A stretch of 64,000 nucleotides of DNA from Thinopyrum elongatum. Its lineage: Eukaryota; Streptophyta; Magnoliopsida; Poales; Poaceae. Location of the stretch: contig CM022303.1 of assembly GCA_011799875.1 (NCBI GenBank), positions 194,649,630-194,713,629 of the forward strand, read 5' to 3'. This document shows positions 1 to 11,395 of the stretch, in pieces (the stretch's first letter is position 1; every line of letters begins with the position of its first letter). Made by a program: the position numbers and the translations under genes. The notes beneath the pieces were generated by a model, which saw only the letters and a program-made list of their open reading frames with translations, was not told where the DNA came from and did not search any database.

Positions 1-119
1 AGCAATTTAATCATAGGATATAAGTGAAGCACGAGAGTAAATGACAAACTACTCCAAAAAGATATAAGTGAAGATCAAGCGAGTAGTTAAGTAAAGGGGT
101 AGCTAATTGAGGACTCTCT

Positions 120-1620
120 CTTATTTAAAAAATTTCAGATCTAAGTATTTTATTAAAAGAGCAAGTAAAACAAAACAAAATGACATTCCAAGAATAGCAC
201 AACTCAAGTGAAGAAGCAAAAACTTAGGCTCAACCGATACTAACCGATAATTATTGATGAAGAAAGGTGGGATGCCTACCGGGGCATCCCCAAGCTTAGA
301 TGCTTGAGACTTCTTGAAATATTATCTTGGGATGCCTTGGGCATCCCCAAGCTTGAGCTTTTTCGTCTCCTTAATTTTCCTTTTATATCACGGTTTCCCT
401 AAATCTTAAAAACTTCATACACACAAAACTCAACAAGAACAAGTGAGATAAGTTAGTATAAACCAATGCAAAAACCTTATCATTCTCTACTGTAGAAAAT
501 CACAAAAATTATTATTCAACATTGCATACTAAATGCCTCTGCATATTTAATACTCCTATCCTCAAATAGAATCATTAAACAAGCAAACATATGCAAACAA
601 TGCAAACATAACAGCAATCTGCCAAAACAGTACAGTCTGTAAAGAATGCAAGAGTATCAATACTTATTTAACTCCAAAAATTATGAAAATTTACCACACT
701 TTAGAAAATTTATCAGAGCTTATTTTTCAAAAAGTTTCAACATTTTAACACATTCTGAATTTTCTCGGGAATTTTTGCAACATCGATAAACTTCCTGTTT
801 TGAAACAGCAACTCATATACTTGCAAAATAAGCATGGTAAAGGCTATCCTTGACATTTTTATTGAAAAGAAAGATGCAAAACATTATTCTAAATAACAGC
901 AAGCAAATCCTAATAAAATAAAATGATGCTCCAAGAAAAACACATATCAAGTGACGAATGAAAATGTAGCTCCAAGTGAGGTTACCGATAATGTCGGAGA
1001 CGAAAGAGGGGATGCCTTCCGGGGCATCCTCAAGCTTAGTTGCTTGGATATTCCTTGAATATTACCTTGGGGGTGCCTTGGTAATCCCCAAGCTTAGGGT
1101 CTTGTCACTCCTTATTCTCCTCATATCGACATCTCACCCAAAACTTGAAAACTTCAATCACACAAAACTTAACGGAACTTCGTGAGATAGGTTAGTATGA
1201 TAAAGAGCAAACCATTTCACTTTGGTACTGTCAAAGACAAGATTCATAATTTTTATCACACAATGCCTACTGTACTCTACAATTTCCACAATTTATATTA
1301 AGCAATATAAGCCATAGAAACTAGAAAACAAGCAAATTATGCATTGAAAACAGAATCTGTCAAAAACAAAAGAGTACGTAAAGATCTCAATTAAGGTCAT
1401 AATTATGTAACTCCAGAAATTCTGAAAAATTAGGAAAACGTATAAAATTTGTGTACCCATCAACTTTAAAAAATTCATATTTTTTAGACGCTCCAGTGAA
1501 TTCAAACAATTCTGTTACTGGGCACAAAAGTTTCTGTTTTTGCACAGAAACAAGTCAACTATCATCCACACTATCCCAAAGGCTTTACTTGGTACTTTAT
1601 TGAAATAAAAGCAATAAAAC
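120..1620 (-). repeat. Tandem duplication of about 740 bp in the interior of element A
   Basis: Two diverged copies follow each other. Each contains the hairpin-forming GGGATGCC...GGCATCCCC segment (about 269-292 and 1009-1033), then an AAGCTT-containing line, then a T-rich stretch ending in a TTCTGTTTT...GAAACA-like motif. Element E has only one such unit (about 17490-18170). The duplication is therefore specific to A or was lost in E. No coding potential is apparent. Confidence 0.6.
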
Positions 1621-1704
1621 ATGATTACTACAGTAGCATAACCATGTGAACACACAAAAACAGTAGGTAAAACTGTTGAGTTGTCTCCCAACAAGCGCTT
1701 TTCT

Positions 1705-2508
1705 TTAATGCCTTTTAGCTAGGCATGATGATTTCAATGATGCTCGCATAAAAGATAAGAATCTAAACACAAGGAGAGCATCATGAAGCATATGACTAAC
1801 ACATTTAAGTCTAACCCACTTCCTATGCATAGGGGTTTTGTGAGCAAACAACTTATGGGAACAAGAATCAACTAGGATAGGAAGGCAAAACAAGTGCAAC
1901 TTCAAAACTTTCAACGTAAAGAGAGGAAAATTGATATTATTGCAATATGTAAAAGCATATGTTCCCCTCTCATAATAATTTTCAGTAGCATCATAAATGA
2001 ATTCAACAATATAACTATCACATAAATTATTCTTTTCTTGATCCACAAGCATAGAAATTTTCTTACTCTCCACATAAGCAAATTTATTCTCATGAATAGT
2101 GGTGGGAGCAAACTCAACAAAATAACTATCATGTGATTGGAAATTAAAATCATGATGACAAGTTTCATGGTTATCATTATTCTTTATAGCATACATGTCA
2201 TCACCATAATCATCATAGATAGGAGGCATGCTTTCATCATAATAAATTTTCTCATCAAAACTTGGGGAACTAAAAATATCATCTTCATCAAACATAGTAT
2301 CCCCAAGCTTATGGCTTTGCATATCATTAGCATAATGGATATTCAAAGAGTTCATACCAACAACATTGCAATCATGCTCATCATTGAAAGATTTATTGTC
2401 AAACATTTTATAGAATTCTTCCTCTATTAATTGAGCACAATTTTCCTTTCCATCATTTTCACGAAAGACATTATAAAGATGAACAATATGATGCAACCTC
2501 AATTCCAT
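1705..2508 (-). CDS. ORF of unknown function in element A
   Basis: A 267-codon ORF starting about 70 nt downstream of the primer-binding site, where gag would normally lie. I do not recognise a gag, protease, RT or integrase motif. It is related to the 449-residue ORF of element E: both share a middle block around HDCN-V-NS-N-AN-MQ-KLG and a C-terminal block containing CDSYI-EF, ERG, PMHRK-VRL-CV-H and DAL-V-F-SFM. The protein is rich in Asp, His, Asn and Tyr in the middle and hydrophobic near the end (FPLFTLKVLKLHLFCLPIL), possibly membrane-associated. The first part found in E is missing here, so this copy is N-terminally shortened. The frame extends 13 residues past the point where E has a TGA. 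Confidence 0.6.
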   Translation of the reverse strand: MELRLHHIVHLYNVFRENDGKENCAQLIEEEFYKMFDNKSFNDEHDCNVVGMNSLNIHYANDMQSHKLGDTMFDEDDIFSSPSFDEKIYYDESMPPIYDDYGDDMYAIKNNDNHETCHHDFNFQSHDSYFVEFAPTTIHENKFAYVESKKISMLVDQEKNNLCDSYIVEFIYDATENYYERGTYAFTYCNNINFPLFTLKVLKLHLFCLPILVDSCSHKLFAHKTPMHRKWVRLKCVSHMLHDALLVFRFLSFMRASLKSSCLAKRH

Positions 2509-2575
2509 TTTTTTGTAGTTTTCTTTTTATAAACCAAACTAGTGATAAAACAAGAAACCAAACTAGCACTCACCT

Positions 2576-2592
2576 CCCCGGCAACAGCGCCA
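2576..2592 (-). other. Primer-binding site of element A (tRNA-Asp type, one mismatch)
   Basis: The plus strand reads CCCCGGCAACAGCGCCA, ten bases inside the LTR. It equals the 3' end of plant tRNA-Asp except A for G at one position; elements E and J carry the unmutated form. Confidence 0.8.
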
Positions 2593-2602
2593 GAAAAGAG
2601 CT

Positions 2603-4237
2603 TGATGTCTACTACGCAACTTTATTCTTCTAGACTCGTGTTGGGCCTCCAAGCGCAGAGTTTTGTAGGACAGTAGCATTTTTTCCTCAAGTGGATGACC
2701 TAAGGTTTATCAATCCGTGGGAGGCATAGGATGAAGATGGTCTCTCTCAAACAACCCTGCAACCAAATAACAAAAAGTCTCTTGTGTCCCCAACACACCC
2801 AATACAATGGCAAATTGTATAGGTGCACTAGTTCGGCGAAGAGATGGTGTTAAAAGTGTAATATGGATGGTAGAAATATATTTTTATAATCTGAATAAAT
2901 AAAAACAGCAAGGTAGCAAGTGATAAAACGGAGCACAAACGGTATTGCAATGCTTGAAAACAAGGCCTAGGGTCCGTACTTTCGCTAGTGCAATCTCTCA
3001 ACAATGCTAATCTAGTTGGATCATATAACCATCCCTCAACGTGCGATGAAGAATCACTCCAAAGTTCTTATCTAGCGGAGAACATAAGAAGAAATTGTTT
3101 GTAGGGTACGAAACCACCTTAAAGTTATTCTTTCTGTTCGATCTATTCAAGAGTTCGTACTAAAATAACACAAAGCTATTCTTTCCGTTCGATCTATCCA
3201 AGAGTTCGTACTAAAATAACACCATATGATACACATCAACCAACTCTAATGTCACCAAGATACTCCAATGTCACCGCGAGTATCTGTGAGTTGATTATGC
3301 GATATGCATCAAACAATTTCAGATTCATAATACTCAATCCAACACAAAGAACTTCAAAGAATGCCCCAAGATTTCTATCGGAGAAATAAGGATGAAAACG
3401 TGCATCAACCCCTATGCATAGATTACCCCAATGTCACCTCGGGAATCCGCGAGTTGAGTGCCAAGACATAGATCAAGTGCTCTCAAATCCATAAAAGTAT
3501 TCAATCCGATAAAATGAAATATCAAAGGGAAAACTCAATTCACAACAAGATAGAGAGGGAGAAACACCATATGATCCAACTATATTAACAAAGCCCGCGA
3601 TACATCAAGATCGTGCCATCAAGAACACGAGAGAGAGAGATTAAACACATAGCTACTGGTACAAACCCTCAGACCCGAGGGTGGACTACTCCCTCCTCAT
3701 CATGGTGGGCGCCGGGATGATGAAGATGGCCACCGGTGATGATTTTCCCCTCCGGCAGGGTACCGGAACGGTGTCTAGATTGGTTTTTCGTGGCTACAGA
3801 GGCTTGCGGTGGCGGAACTTCTGATCTAGGGCTACCCCGAGGGTTTTGGGAATATTTGGGAATTTATAGGGTGAAGAGGCGGTGCGGGAGGCCACCGAGG
3901 TAGGCACAACCCACTGGGGCACGCCTGGTAGCCCAGGCGCGCCCTGGTGGGTTGTGCCCCCCTCGGGGCACCCCCCTAGCTGCTGCTCTAGCCCATTGGA
4001 TGTCTTCTGGTCCATAAAAAATCCACAAAAAGTTTCGCTGCATTTGGACTCCGTTTGATATTGATTTTCTGCGATGTAAAAAACAAGCAAAAACAGCAAC
4101 TGGCACTGGGCACTATTTCAATAGGTTAGTCCCAAAAAATGATATAAAGTTGCTATAAAATGATTGTAAAACATCCAAGAATGATAATATAGCAGCATGA
4201 ATACTTCATAAATTATAGATACATTGGAGACGTATTG
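2603..4237 (-). repeat. LTR of element A
   Basis: A 1.6 kb LTR on the minus strand, ending in TG/CA-type termini (TG at 2603-2604 on the plus strand). A TATA-like box (CCTATAAATT on the minus strand, 3861-3870) lies just downstream of a long GGCGCGCC-centred inverted repeat (3903-3960), the arrangement seen in other LTRs of this window. The promoter-proximal end matches LTRs C, D, E, H and J in its TGATACGTC-type terminus, but the body differs, so it is a separate subfamily. Confidence 0.85.
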
Positions 4238-7200
4238 GGCCCCTGTGAGCCGAATCCTGATCTGCCAGGCGGGCCATTATTGTTGCCATTATTCTGATTA
4301 AAGTTGGAATTCCTGTACTCTTGCATGATGAAACCGTCCTTCCAAGCATGAGTCGCCGGCTTATTAGGCAGACTGTGTTTTGGGCAAGGCTCATTCATCA
4401 TCGCCTCAATATTAAAGTTTTTTCCTCCAAAGGACTTCTTACCATTACCATTACGGCGCTGGTTTTTATATCCGGTGTTGGTGTTGACTACAAGGTCTGA
4501 CCCGCCATCAGGTTGTCTGCACTTACCACCATTACCCTAGTTGTTGCCGTTATGCCCCGTCACATTCTGCTGCTGACCCTTACCATTGCCACTCTTCTTT
4601 CCTTTGCCGGATTTTCCATCATCAGACCCTGGGTCTTTGGTGGTATCAGAATCGGCGTACTTGATGAGAGCCTCCATGAGCTCCCCCATGTCATTACAAT
4701 GAGGTTTAAGCCGCCCAAGCTTCTGCTTAAGGGGGGTAAAATGATAGTTCTTCTCCAAGACCAGAACCGCCTGACCCGCCGCAATACTGTTTGAAGAGTG
4801 CATAATAGCCGAGACCCACCGGACCCAATGATGAGCTGACTCATCCTCACGCTGCACACAATTATCAAGATCGATAATCGTCAAAGGCTGCTTGCACGTT
4901 CCTTTAAAATTCTGAATGAACCGTGCTTTCAACTTTGCCCACGAATTGATTGAGTTGGCGGGTAATCCTTTTAACCAGGTCCGAGCTGGCCCATCCAACA
5001 TCATAGTAAAATATTTAGCACACATAGCATCATTGACATCCAGCATCTCCATGGCTAACTCATAACTCTCAATCTAGGCCTCAGGGGGGAGATCAGCTGT
5101 ATAGTTAGCCACCTTGCAAGGACCCTTAAAATCCTTAGGCAAACGTTCATACTAAACAAGGCACTCTAACAGACCTGGAAATTATACCAGCCCCTACTGA
5201 CGCCGAAGGGGTTACCGGAGGTTGCTGATAAACCCCCAGCTGAGCCGCCGCTGCCGCCTCCGCCTCTCGCGGGCTCTGGCATCATCCACAATCGCCTGAG
5301 CATGAGTAAGAGGCGGGTTATTCCCACGGGGCGGGTCATCTTGATTTGGTCATCGTCGCCGCTCACTACTAGAATCCGCCGACGACTCAATGTGTCGGCT
5401 GTAACTACGGCTTGGGAGGGGGATCGAGTGCCCCCTCTCACGACTATGTGTATATTTCTCCTGCTGTGCGACTGCTGTCTGAAAGAGCTCAATTGCGTTC
5501 TGCGCCTCAGCTGCAAAAGGCGTCTCATCTGTGAAAGGGATTGCATTGATCCGGGTAGCCGCTGCTATCATCTTATCCATCGGGTTGGAATAATGACCAG
5601 ATGGTGTGGAAAAACGCCGGGGCGGGGTTCGATCCCAGTGGGGCAGGTCTGGTAATCGGGCTAAGCCGCCGCCCCACTCCCTGGTACTTCAGCCGCCCGG
5701 GCTGTGCCTGGCGGGTTACTTGGCCCCGCATCAGGCGTGTTAAAAAGGTTCCACGCCAAGCGGGTTTGATACCTCCTTCGAAGAACAACATTAGAGGCGT
5801 TTTGATCCAAACTTAAGCGAAAAGGCTCCGCCCTGATACGCTGTGACTCAGCATCCATCTGGGCTCGTTCCTCTGTCATCCTGATGTTCTCTGCATTAAG
5901 ATCCTCCTGGCTTTGGCCACCTCATCTCGCACCTTTGCAACTTCTGCATTATGATGTGCTTGTTTCGCCGCAGTAACCTCCGTGGCTAACAGAGCCATTG
6001 ATGTGGCTTGAACTACGTCTGTATTTCCCCAAAGAGGAAGGGATGATGGAGCACAACTACGGTAGGTATTTTCCTCAGTGATGAGACCAAGGTTATCGAA
6101 CCAGTAGGAGAACCACGCAACACTATGTGAACGGCACATGCACACAAAGAACAAATACTTGCTACCCGACGTAAAAGAGGGGTTGTCAATCCCTCCCGGG
6201 TAAAGAGATAGATAAATTTGTAGTAGATCGGATAAATAGATCTCGTGGGAACGCAAGATAAAATAAATAACAATAAATTGCAGCAAGATATTTTTGGGTT
6301 TTTTAGATTAATAGATCTGAAAATAAAAGCAAATAAAAATAGATCTCAAAGGCAAATATGATAAAGAAGAGACTCGGGGGCCGTAGATTTCACTAGTGGC
6401 TTCTCTCGAGAAAAATAGCATACGGTTGGTAAACAAATTACTGTTGGGCAATTGATAGAACTTCAAATAATTATGACGATATCCAACCAATGATCATTAT
6501 ATAGGCATCACGTCCAAGATTAGTAGACCGACTCCTGCCTGCATCTACTACTATTACTCCACACATCGACCGCTATCCAGCATGCATCTAGTGTATTAAG
6601 TTCATGGAGAAATGGAGTAATGCAATAAGAACGATGACATGATGTAGACAGGATCTATTCATGTAAGAATAGACCCCATCTTGTTATCCTTAATAGCAAC
6701 GATACATACGTGTCATTTCCCCTTCTGTCACTGGGATTGAGCACCATAAGATCGAACCCATCACAAAGCACCTCTTCCCATGACAAGAAAAATCGATCTA
6801 GTCGGCCTAACTAAACCAAAGATTCGAAGAAGAAATACGAGGCTATAAGTAATCATGCATATAAGAGATCAAAATACTCAAATAACTTTCAGGGATAAAA
6901 ACATAGATTTGATCATAAACTCAAAGTTCATCGGATCCCAACAAACACACTGCAAAAAGAGTTACATCAAATAGATCTCCAAGAGACCATTGTATTGAGG
7001 ATCAAAAGAGAAAGAGAAAGCCATCTAGCTACTAACTACGGACCCGTAGGTCTACAATGAACTACTCACGCATCATCGGAGAGGCACCAATGAGGATGAT
7101 GAACCCCTCTGTGATGGTGTCTAGATTGGATCTATGGTTTCTAGAACTTGCGGCAGCTGGAATTGTTTTTCGTCGACTCCCCTAGGGTTTTTGGACATCC

Positions 7201-8140
7201 AGGGTATTTATAGAGCAAAGAGGCAGTGCGGGAGGCGTCAGAGGTGGGCACAACCCACCTGGGTGCGCCTGGGCCCCCAGGCGCGCCCTGGTGGGTTGTG
7301 CTCCCCTCGGAGCCCCCCTTTGGTACTTCTTTGGCCCAACAGGTGTCTTCTGGTCCAGAAAAATCACCAAAAAGTTTCGCTGCGTTTGGACTCCGTTTGG
7401 TATTGATTTTCTGCGAAGTAAAAAACAAGCAAAAAACAGCAACTGGCACTGGGCACTATGTCAATAGGTTAGTCCCAAAAAATGTTATAAAGTTGCTATA
7501 AAATGATTGTAAAACATCCAAGATTGATAATATAACAGCATGGAACAATCAAAAATTATAGATATGTTGGAGACATATCAGCCGTCAAAGTGCCCAAGAG
7601 TTCAGACAAAACCTGAGCCAGCGGCCGAGCTGAGCCGCCGGCCCCAGCTGTCGCAGCGGTAGTCGATCCAGACGTCATTGCTGCTGCAGTTGACGAGTTG
7701 AGAGCCGGCCCAGTGCCAGCCATGAAGATTGCAGCCCTGGAAGGTGGCTCATAGGGGTCCGGAATACTGTTGCCATCGGAGTAGCCCCCAATCCCGCCGT
7801 CTTGAAGCTGATAGATAGATTCCGTCTCTCCGGTTGAGGACTCATCACCTGAGTCAATGGTCGTCTCTCCTCCAGATTCGGAACCTTTGGCAAGTTCCGT
7901 GCCTTGCGTGAAACCAACGAAAACGTGCTTCCGGCCGGGTTGAACTCTGGCGGGTTGCACACACTGAGTCGTCTCGATGATGTCGATGTAGATGTCCGGC
8001 TCAGGCTCTGACTCGCCGATCTTGCTGATGAAGACGTGAATTCCGCCAAAGGGGACCCGGTACCCGTACTCGATTGAGTCGGCCTAGGGGCCCCAACCAG
8101 CGTCGTCGATGTTGAGCTTGCCACGGTGACTCTTAGTCAT
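4238..8140 (-). pseudogene. Decayed gag of element B, split by solo LTR C
   Basis: The capsid precursor of a Gypsy element. A candidate ATG lies at 8140. The frame carries a TAG at 8084-8086 and then stays open to the insertion of LTR C at 7580 (block ending VLSELLGTLTA). It resumes at 5998 with an Ala/Glu-rich, probably coiled segment (LLATEVTAAKQAHHNAEVAK). The conserved gag core lies at 5052-4537 (MMLDGPARTWLKGLPANSI, then WAKLKARFIQNFKGTC, fitting the Retrotrans_gag family), with an in-frame TAG at 4537-4539 and a basic Asn/Gly-rich tail to 4238. At least two frame changes lie between 5880 and 5052. No CCHC zinc knuckle is visible, perhaps because the 3' end was displaced by element A. 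It cannot encode a working protein. Confidence 0.75.
5999..7580 (-). mobile_element. Element C: solo LTR inserted in the gag of B
   Basis: A 1582-bp TGATACGTC-type LTR (minus strand) with no internal domain on either side. Flanks are GCCAT (5994-5998) and GCCGT (7581-7585), a 5-bp TSD with one substitution. The gag frame of B continues on the two sides, which confirms the insertion point. It carries a TATA-like box (CTATAAATAC, minus, 7204-7213) next to the GGCGCGCC hairpin at 7248-7301. Unequal recombination between two LTRs is the usual origin of such solo LTRs. Confidence 0.85.
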
Positions 8141-8207
8141 CCGGCCCACGGCGTATCCTTCGATCCCTGAGAAATTGCCCTTCAAGAACTCAAAACCACC
8201 GTGCTCT

Positions 8208-8228
8208 GGCCCCACGGTGGGCGCCAAC
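8208..8228 (-). other. Primer-binding site of element B
   Basis: Immediately inside the LTR the minus strand reads TTGGCGCCCACCGTGGGGCC. TGGCGCCCACCGTGGGGC is a frequent primer site of grass Gypsy elements; I do not assign the tRNA with certainty. It differs from the tRNA-Asp site of A, E and J. Confidence 0.65.
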
Positions 8229-8784
8229 TGTCGTGGTTTTATCATGGCAGATGCCCTCGTGAAAGGACTTAGGTGTGGAGCCATCGCGACGTAGGTTAGC
8301 TCGAAGGGGTTGAACGGGACAAAGGACACAAGGTTTACCCAGGTTCGGCCCCTCACAATGAGGTACAAGCCTACTCCTGCTTTTGTTGACTATAGCTTGA
8401 ATATCGATTACAGGGGAGCGGAATCACCTCACCTAGCTCTTGATCAATTGTTTCTTAAGTTAACCCGCCGCAGGGCCTCGCCTTTATATACACAGGCCGA
8501 GGCCCCGGGGCTTACAAGAGTCCAAGCCGGATCACACAACGTGACCAACTCGGTTTCTAAGTCGCCCTGCCTTGTTAGGCAAGTCGCCATCGTGGCGGCT
8601 CACACCTTCCGGGTCATGATTCTACCGCCAGGTCTTGGGCCTTCAACAGGGCCACCTTGTAAGCCGCCACTAGTCTTCATGTTTCATCTTCTTGGACCTA
8701 CTTAGGCCTTCTTCATATTGAGTCGCCAACGGTGTAACCCAGCCCCTCCTGGGCGGGTCACACCTCGGGGTTATATCCCCAACA
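8229..8784 (-). repeat. LTR of element B (556 bp)
   Basis: On the minus strand it starts TGTTGGGGATATAACCCC and ends CCACGACA, so it has TG...CA ends. It is much shorter than and unrelated to the TGATACGTC-type LTRs. A TATA box lies at 8482-8492. Confidence 0.85.
8482..8492 (-). promoter_or_regulatory. TATA box in the LTR of element B
   Basis: The minus strand reads TGTATATAAAG in a GC-rich context about 290 nt from the LTR start, a normal place for an LTR promoter at the U3/R boundary. Confidence 0.5.
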
Positions 8785-9272
8785 AGTGGTCTCCGCAATT
8801 CTTTGGATCCACTTTTCGTTCTTGCATAGCTCCTTGTAACAATGATGCAAAGCGAAGGGCTTGTGGCCAAACTTGGTGTTCCGATGCTTGAATAGCTCTT
8901 GGATGTAGGGGCCACACTCCACCACTTGCACACCACTTGGTGGAGCATGATTCACTTGATCGATGCAACCGGACCATTGGTTGCATTGGTCATGAATGGT
9001 GCTCCAGCGATACCCAAGAGAACCTTGGGTACAGCTTGATCGCAAGTCCACGGATTTGTTGTAGTGGTCGGTAATCCTCTCCCAAAACATGGTATTGGTT
9101 TGATCCTTTCCGATCATTGCATCCATGGAGATGACGCACGAAGCGTCGCAAAACACAATGTCCTCCTTTTGGTTGTAGTTTTGTGTGCGGCACCTTGGGA
9201 CCTTGGTGCTGGCTTCGGTCACCTCCACAACCTCGTCCTCCTCAGCCACTACCTCTTCGACCTCCTCCTCGG
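8785..9272 (-). pseudogene. Harbinger ORF1-like gene, exon 2 distal part
   Basis: The reading frame on the minus strand gives an acidic lead (EEEVEEVVAEEDEVVEVTEA) and then a SANT/Myb-like trihelix segment: NYNQKEDIVFCDASCVISMD, a W-ERITDHY helix, RWSTIHDQCNQWSGCIDQV, PPSGV and a final KW. This order is that of plant proteins annotated as NAM-associated, Myb/SANT-like or PIF/Harbinger ORF1 proteins, which bind DNA and assist the DDE transposase. The first base pairs to the right are the CTCGG duplication left by insertion of D; across it the frame joins 22468-22597 without a break. The C-terminal part is lost to the insertion of element B at 8784. No transposase partner is visible. Confidence 0.65.
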
Positions 9273-9821
9273 TGATAACCCACAAGTATAGGGGATCAAT
9301 TGTAGCCTTTCTTGATAAGTAAGAGTGTCAAACCCAACGAGGAGTTAAAGGTAGAATTTATATTCCCTTCAAGTTCTATCGACCATCGATACAACTCTAC
9401 GCATGCTTAACGTTCGCTTTACCTAGAACAAGTATGAAACTAGAAGTACTTTGAAGGTGTAAAGGGATAGGTTTGCAAAATAATTAAGAACATGTAAATA
9501 AAAGCTAGGGGCTGTTTAGATAAAGAAAAAATTAAGTTAGTTTTAGTAGAGAGCTTTATTTCACAAGAAAGTTATTTGTCCCTAGGCAATCGATAACTAG
9601 ACCGGTAATCATTATTGCAATTTTATATGAGGGAGAGGCAAGAGCTAACATACTTTCTCTACTTGGATCATATACACATATGATTGGAACTCTAGCAAGC
9701 ATCAACAACTACCAAAGATCATTAAGGTAAAACCCAACCATGGCATTAAGTATCAAGTCCTCTTTACTCCCATACATAACAACCCACTTGCTCGGGTCTG
9801 TGCTTCTGTCACTCATGCCAG

Positions 9822-11376
9822 TGCTACTTCTTGAGCTTGCATTGGTTTTTCCCTTGAAGAGGAAAGGGTGATGCAGCAAAGTAGAGATAAGTATTTCCCT
9901 CAGTTAGAGAACCAAGGTATCAATCCAGTAGGAGACAACGCATAAATCACCAATACCTGCACAAACAATCAAACACTTGCACCCAACGCGATAAAGGGGT
10001 TGTCAATCCCTTCACGGTCACTTGCAAAAGTGAGATCTGATAGAGATAGATAAAACTAAACAAAATATAAAGTAAATATTTTTAGGGTTTTTGGTTTATA
10101 GATCTGAAAATAAAAGATTGCAAAATAGTAGATTGGAAAGTAATATGATGGAAAATAGACCCGGGGGCCATAGGTTTCACTAGAGGATTCTCTCAAGATA
10201 GCAAATAATACAGTGGGTGAACAAATTACTGTCGAGCAATTGATAGAAAAGCGCAAAGTTATGATGATATCCAAGGCAATGATTATGAAATATAGGCATC
10301 ACGTCCGTGTCAAGTAGACCGACTCCTGCCTACATCTACTACTATTACTCCACACATCGACCGACTCCTGCCTGCATCTAGAGTATTAAGTTCATGAAGA
10401 ACAAAGTAACGCTTTAAGTAAGATGACATGATGTAGAGGAATAAACTCAAGCAATATGATGTAAGCCCCATCTTTTTATCCTCGATGGCAACAATACAAT
10501 ACGTGCCTCGCTACCCCTACTGTCACTGGGAGAGGACACCGCAAGATTGAACCCAAAGCCAAGCACTTCTCCCATTGCAAGAAAAACCAATCTAGTTGGC
10601 CAAACCAAACCGATAGTTCGAAGAGAATTACAAGGATATCAAATCATGCATAAAAGAATTCATAGAAGATTGAAATAATATTCATAGATAAGCTGATCAT
10701 AAATCCACAATTCATCGGATCATGACAAACACACCTCAAAAGAAGATTACATCGGATAGATCTCCAAGAACACCAAGGAGAACGTTGTATTGAGAATCAA
10801 AGAGAGAGAAGAAGTCATCTAGCTACTAGCTATGGACCCGTAGGTCTAAGGTAAACTACTCACGCTTCATCGGAAGGGCAATAGAGTTGATGTAGAAGCC
10901 CTCCGTGATCGGACCCCCCTCCGGCAGGATGCCGGAAAAGGCCCCAAGATGGGATCTCACGGGAACAGAAGGTTGCGGCGGTGGAAAAGTGTTTTCGTGG
11001 ATGCTTCTGGTGGTTTGGGAATATATGTGAATATATAGGAGGAAGATCTAGGTCAGGGGGTCACCGAGGGGCCCACAAGGCAGGGGGCGCGCCCTCCCCC
11101 TTGTAGCCGCCTCGTGGCTCTTCTGACTTGCACTCCAAGTCTCCTGGGTGTCTTCTGGTCCAAGAAAAATCATCGCGAAGGTTTTATTCCGTTTGGTATT
11201 CCTTTTCTGCGAAGGTCAAAAACAAGGAAAAAATAGAAACTGGCACTGGGCTCTAGGTTAATAAGTTAGTCCCAAAAATAATATAAAATAGCATATTAAT
11301 GCATATAAAACATCCAGCACAGATAATATAATAGCATGGAACAATCAAAAATTATAGATACATTGGAGACGTATCA
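9822..11376 (-). repeat. 3' LTR of element E
   Basis: About 1555 bp, TG...CA ends, very similar to the 5' LTR. It lacks two short segments present there: about 20 bp in the GGGCGCGCC region near 11085-11100 and the bases between two CCGTTTGG repeats near 11195. A TATATAT promoter stretch lies at 11030-11040 on the minus strand. Confidence 0.85.
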
Positions 11377-11395
11377 AGCATCGCCAAGCTTAATT
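11377..11395 (-). other. Polypurine-tract region of element E
   Basis: Next to the 3' LTR the minus strand reads AAGCTTGGCGATGCT. It corresponds in place to AAGCTTGGGGGAGT of element J, the usual priming site for plus-strand DNA synthesis, but is less pure in purines. Confidence 0.5.

Larger units (their letters stand above)
1..4237 (-). mobile_element. Element A: non-autonomous Gypsy-type LTR retrotransposon, 5' LTR and part of the interior
   Basis: The element runs on the minus strand and continues beyond the left window edge, so its 3' LTR is not seen. Its 5' LTR lies at 2603-4237, followed inward by a primer-binding site and an ORF that resembles neither gag nor pol. The interior is homologous to that of element E: both contain the unknown ORF, runs of an AAGATATAAGTGAAGCAC-like motif and GGGGATGCC/GGCATCCCC hairpins. 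The outer end at 4231-4237 reads CGTATTG where sister LTRs read CGTATCA, so the terminal CA appears mutated. The element abuts the gag remnant of element B and was probably inserted into it. No reverse transcriptase or integrase is visible in the part present. Confidence 0.8.
4238..8784 (-). mobile_element. Element B: Gypsy LTR retrotransposon, 5' LTR and decayed gag, interrupted by solo LTR C
   Basis: Minus-strand element with LTR 8229-8784, a primer-binding site at 8208-8228 and a gag pseudogene running to 4238, where element A takes over. Solo LTR C splits the gag. The pol part, if it existed, would lie left of the window beyond A. The element's outer edge cuts exon 2 of the Harbinger-like gene at 8785. 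The distal TSD partner of AGTGG (8785-8789) is outside the window. Confidence 0.8.

Noticed and set aside
5302..5655. 117-codon plus-strand ORF and overlapping minus frames
   Set aside because: Antisense or off-frame readings of the gag remnant of B.
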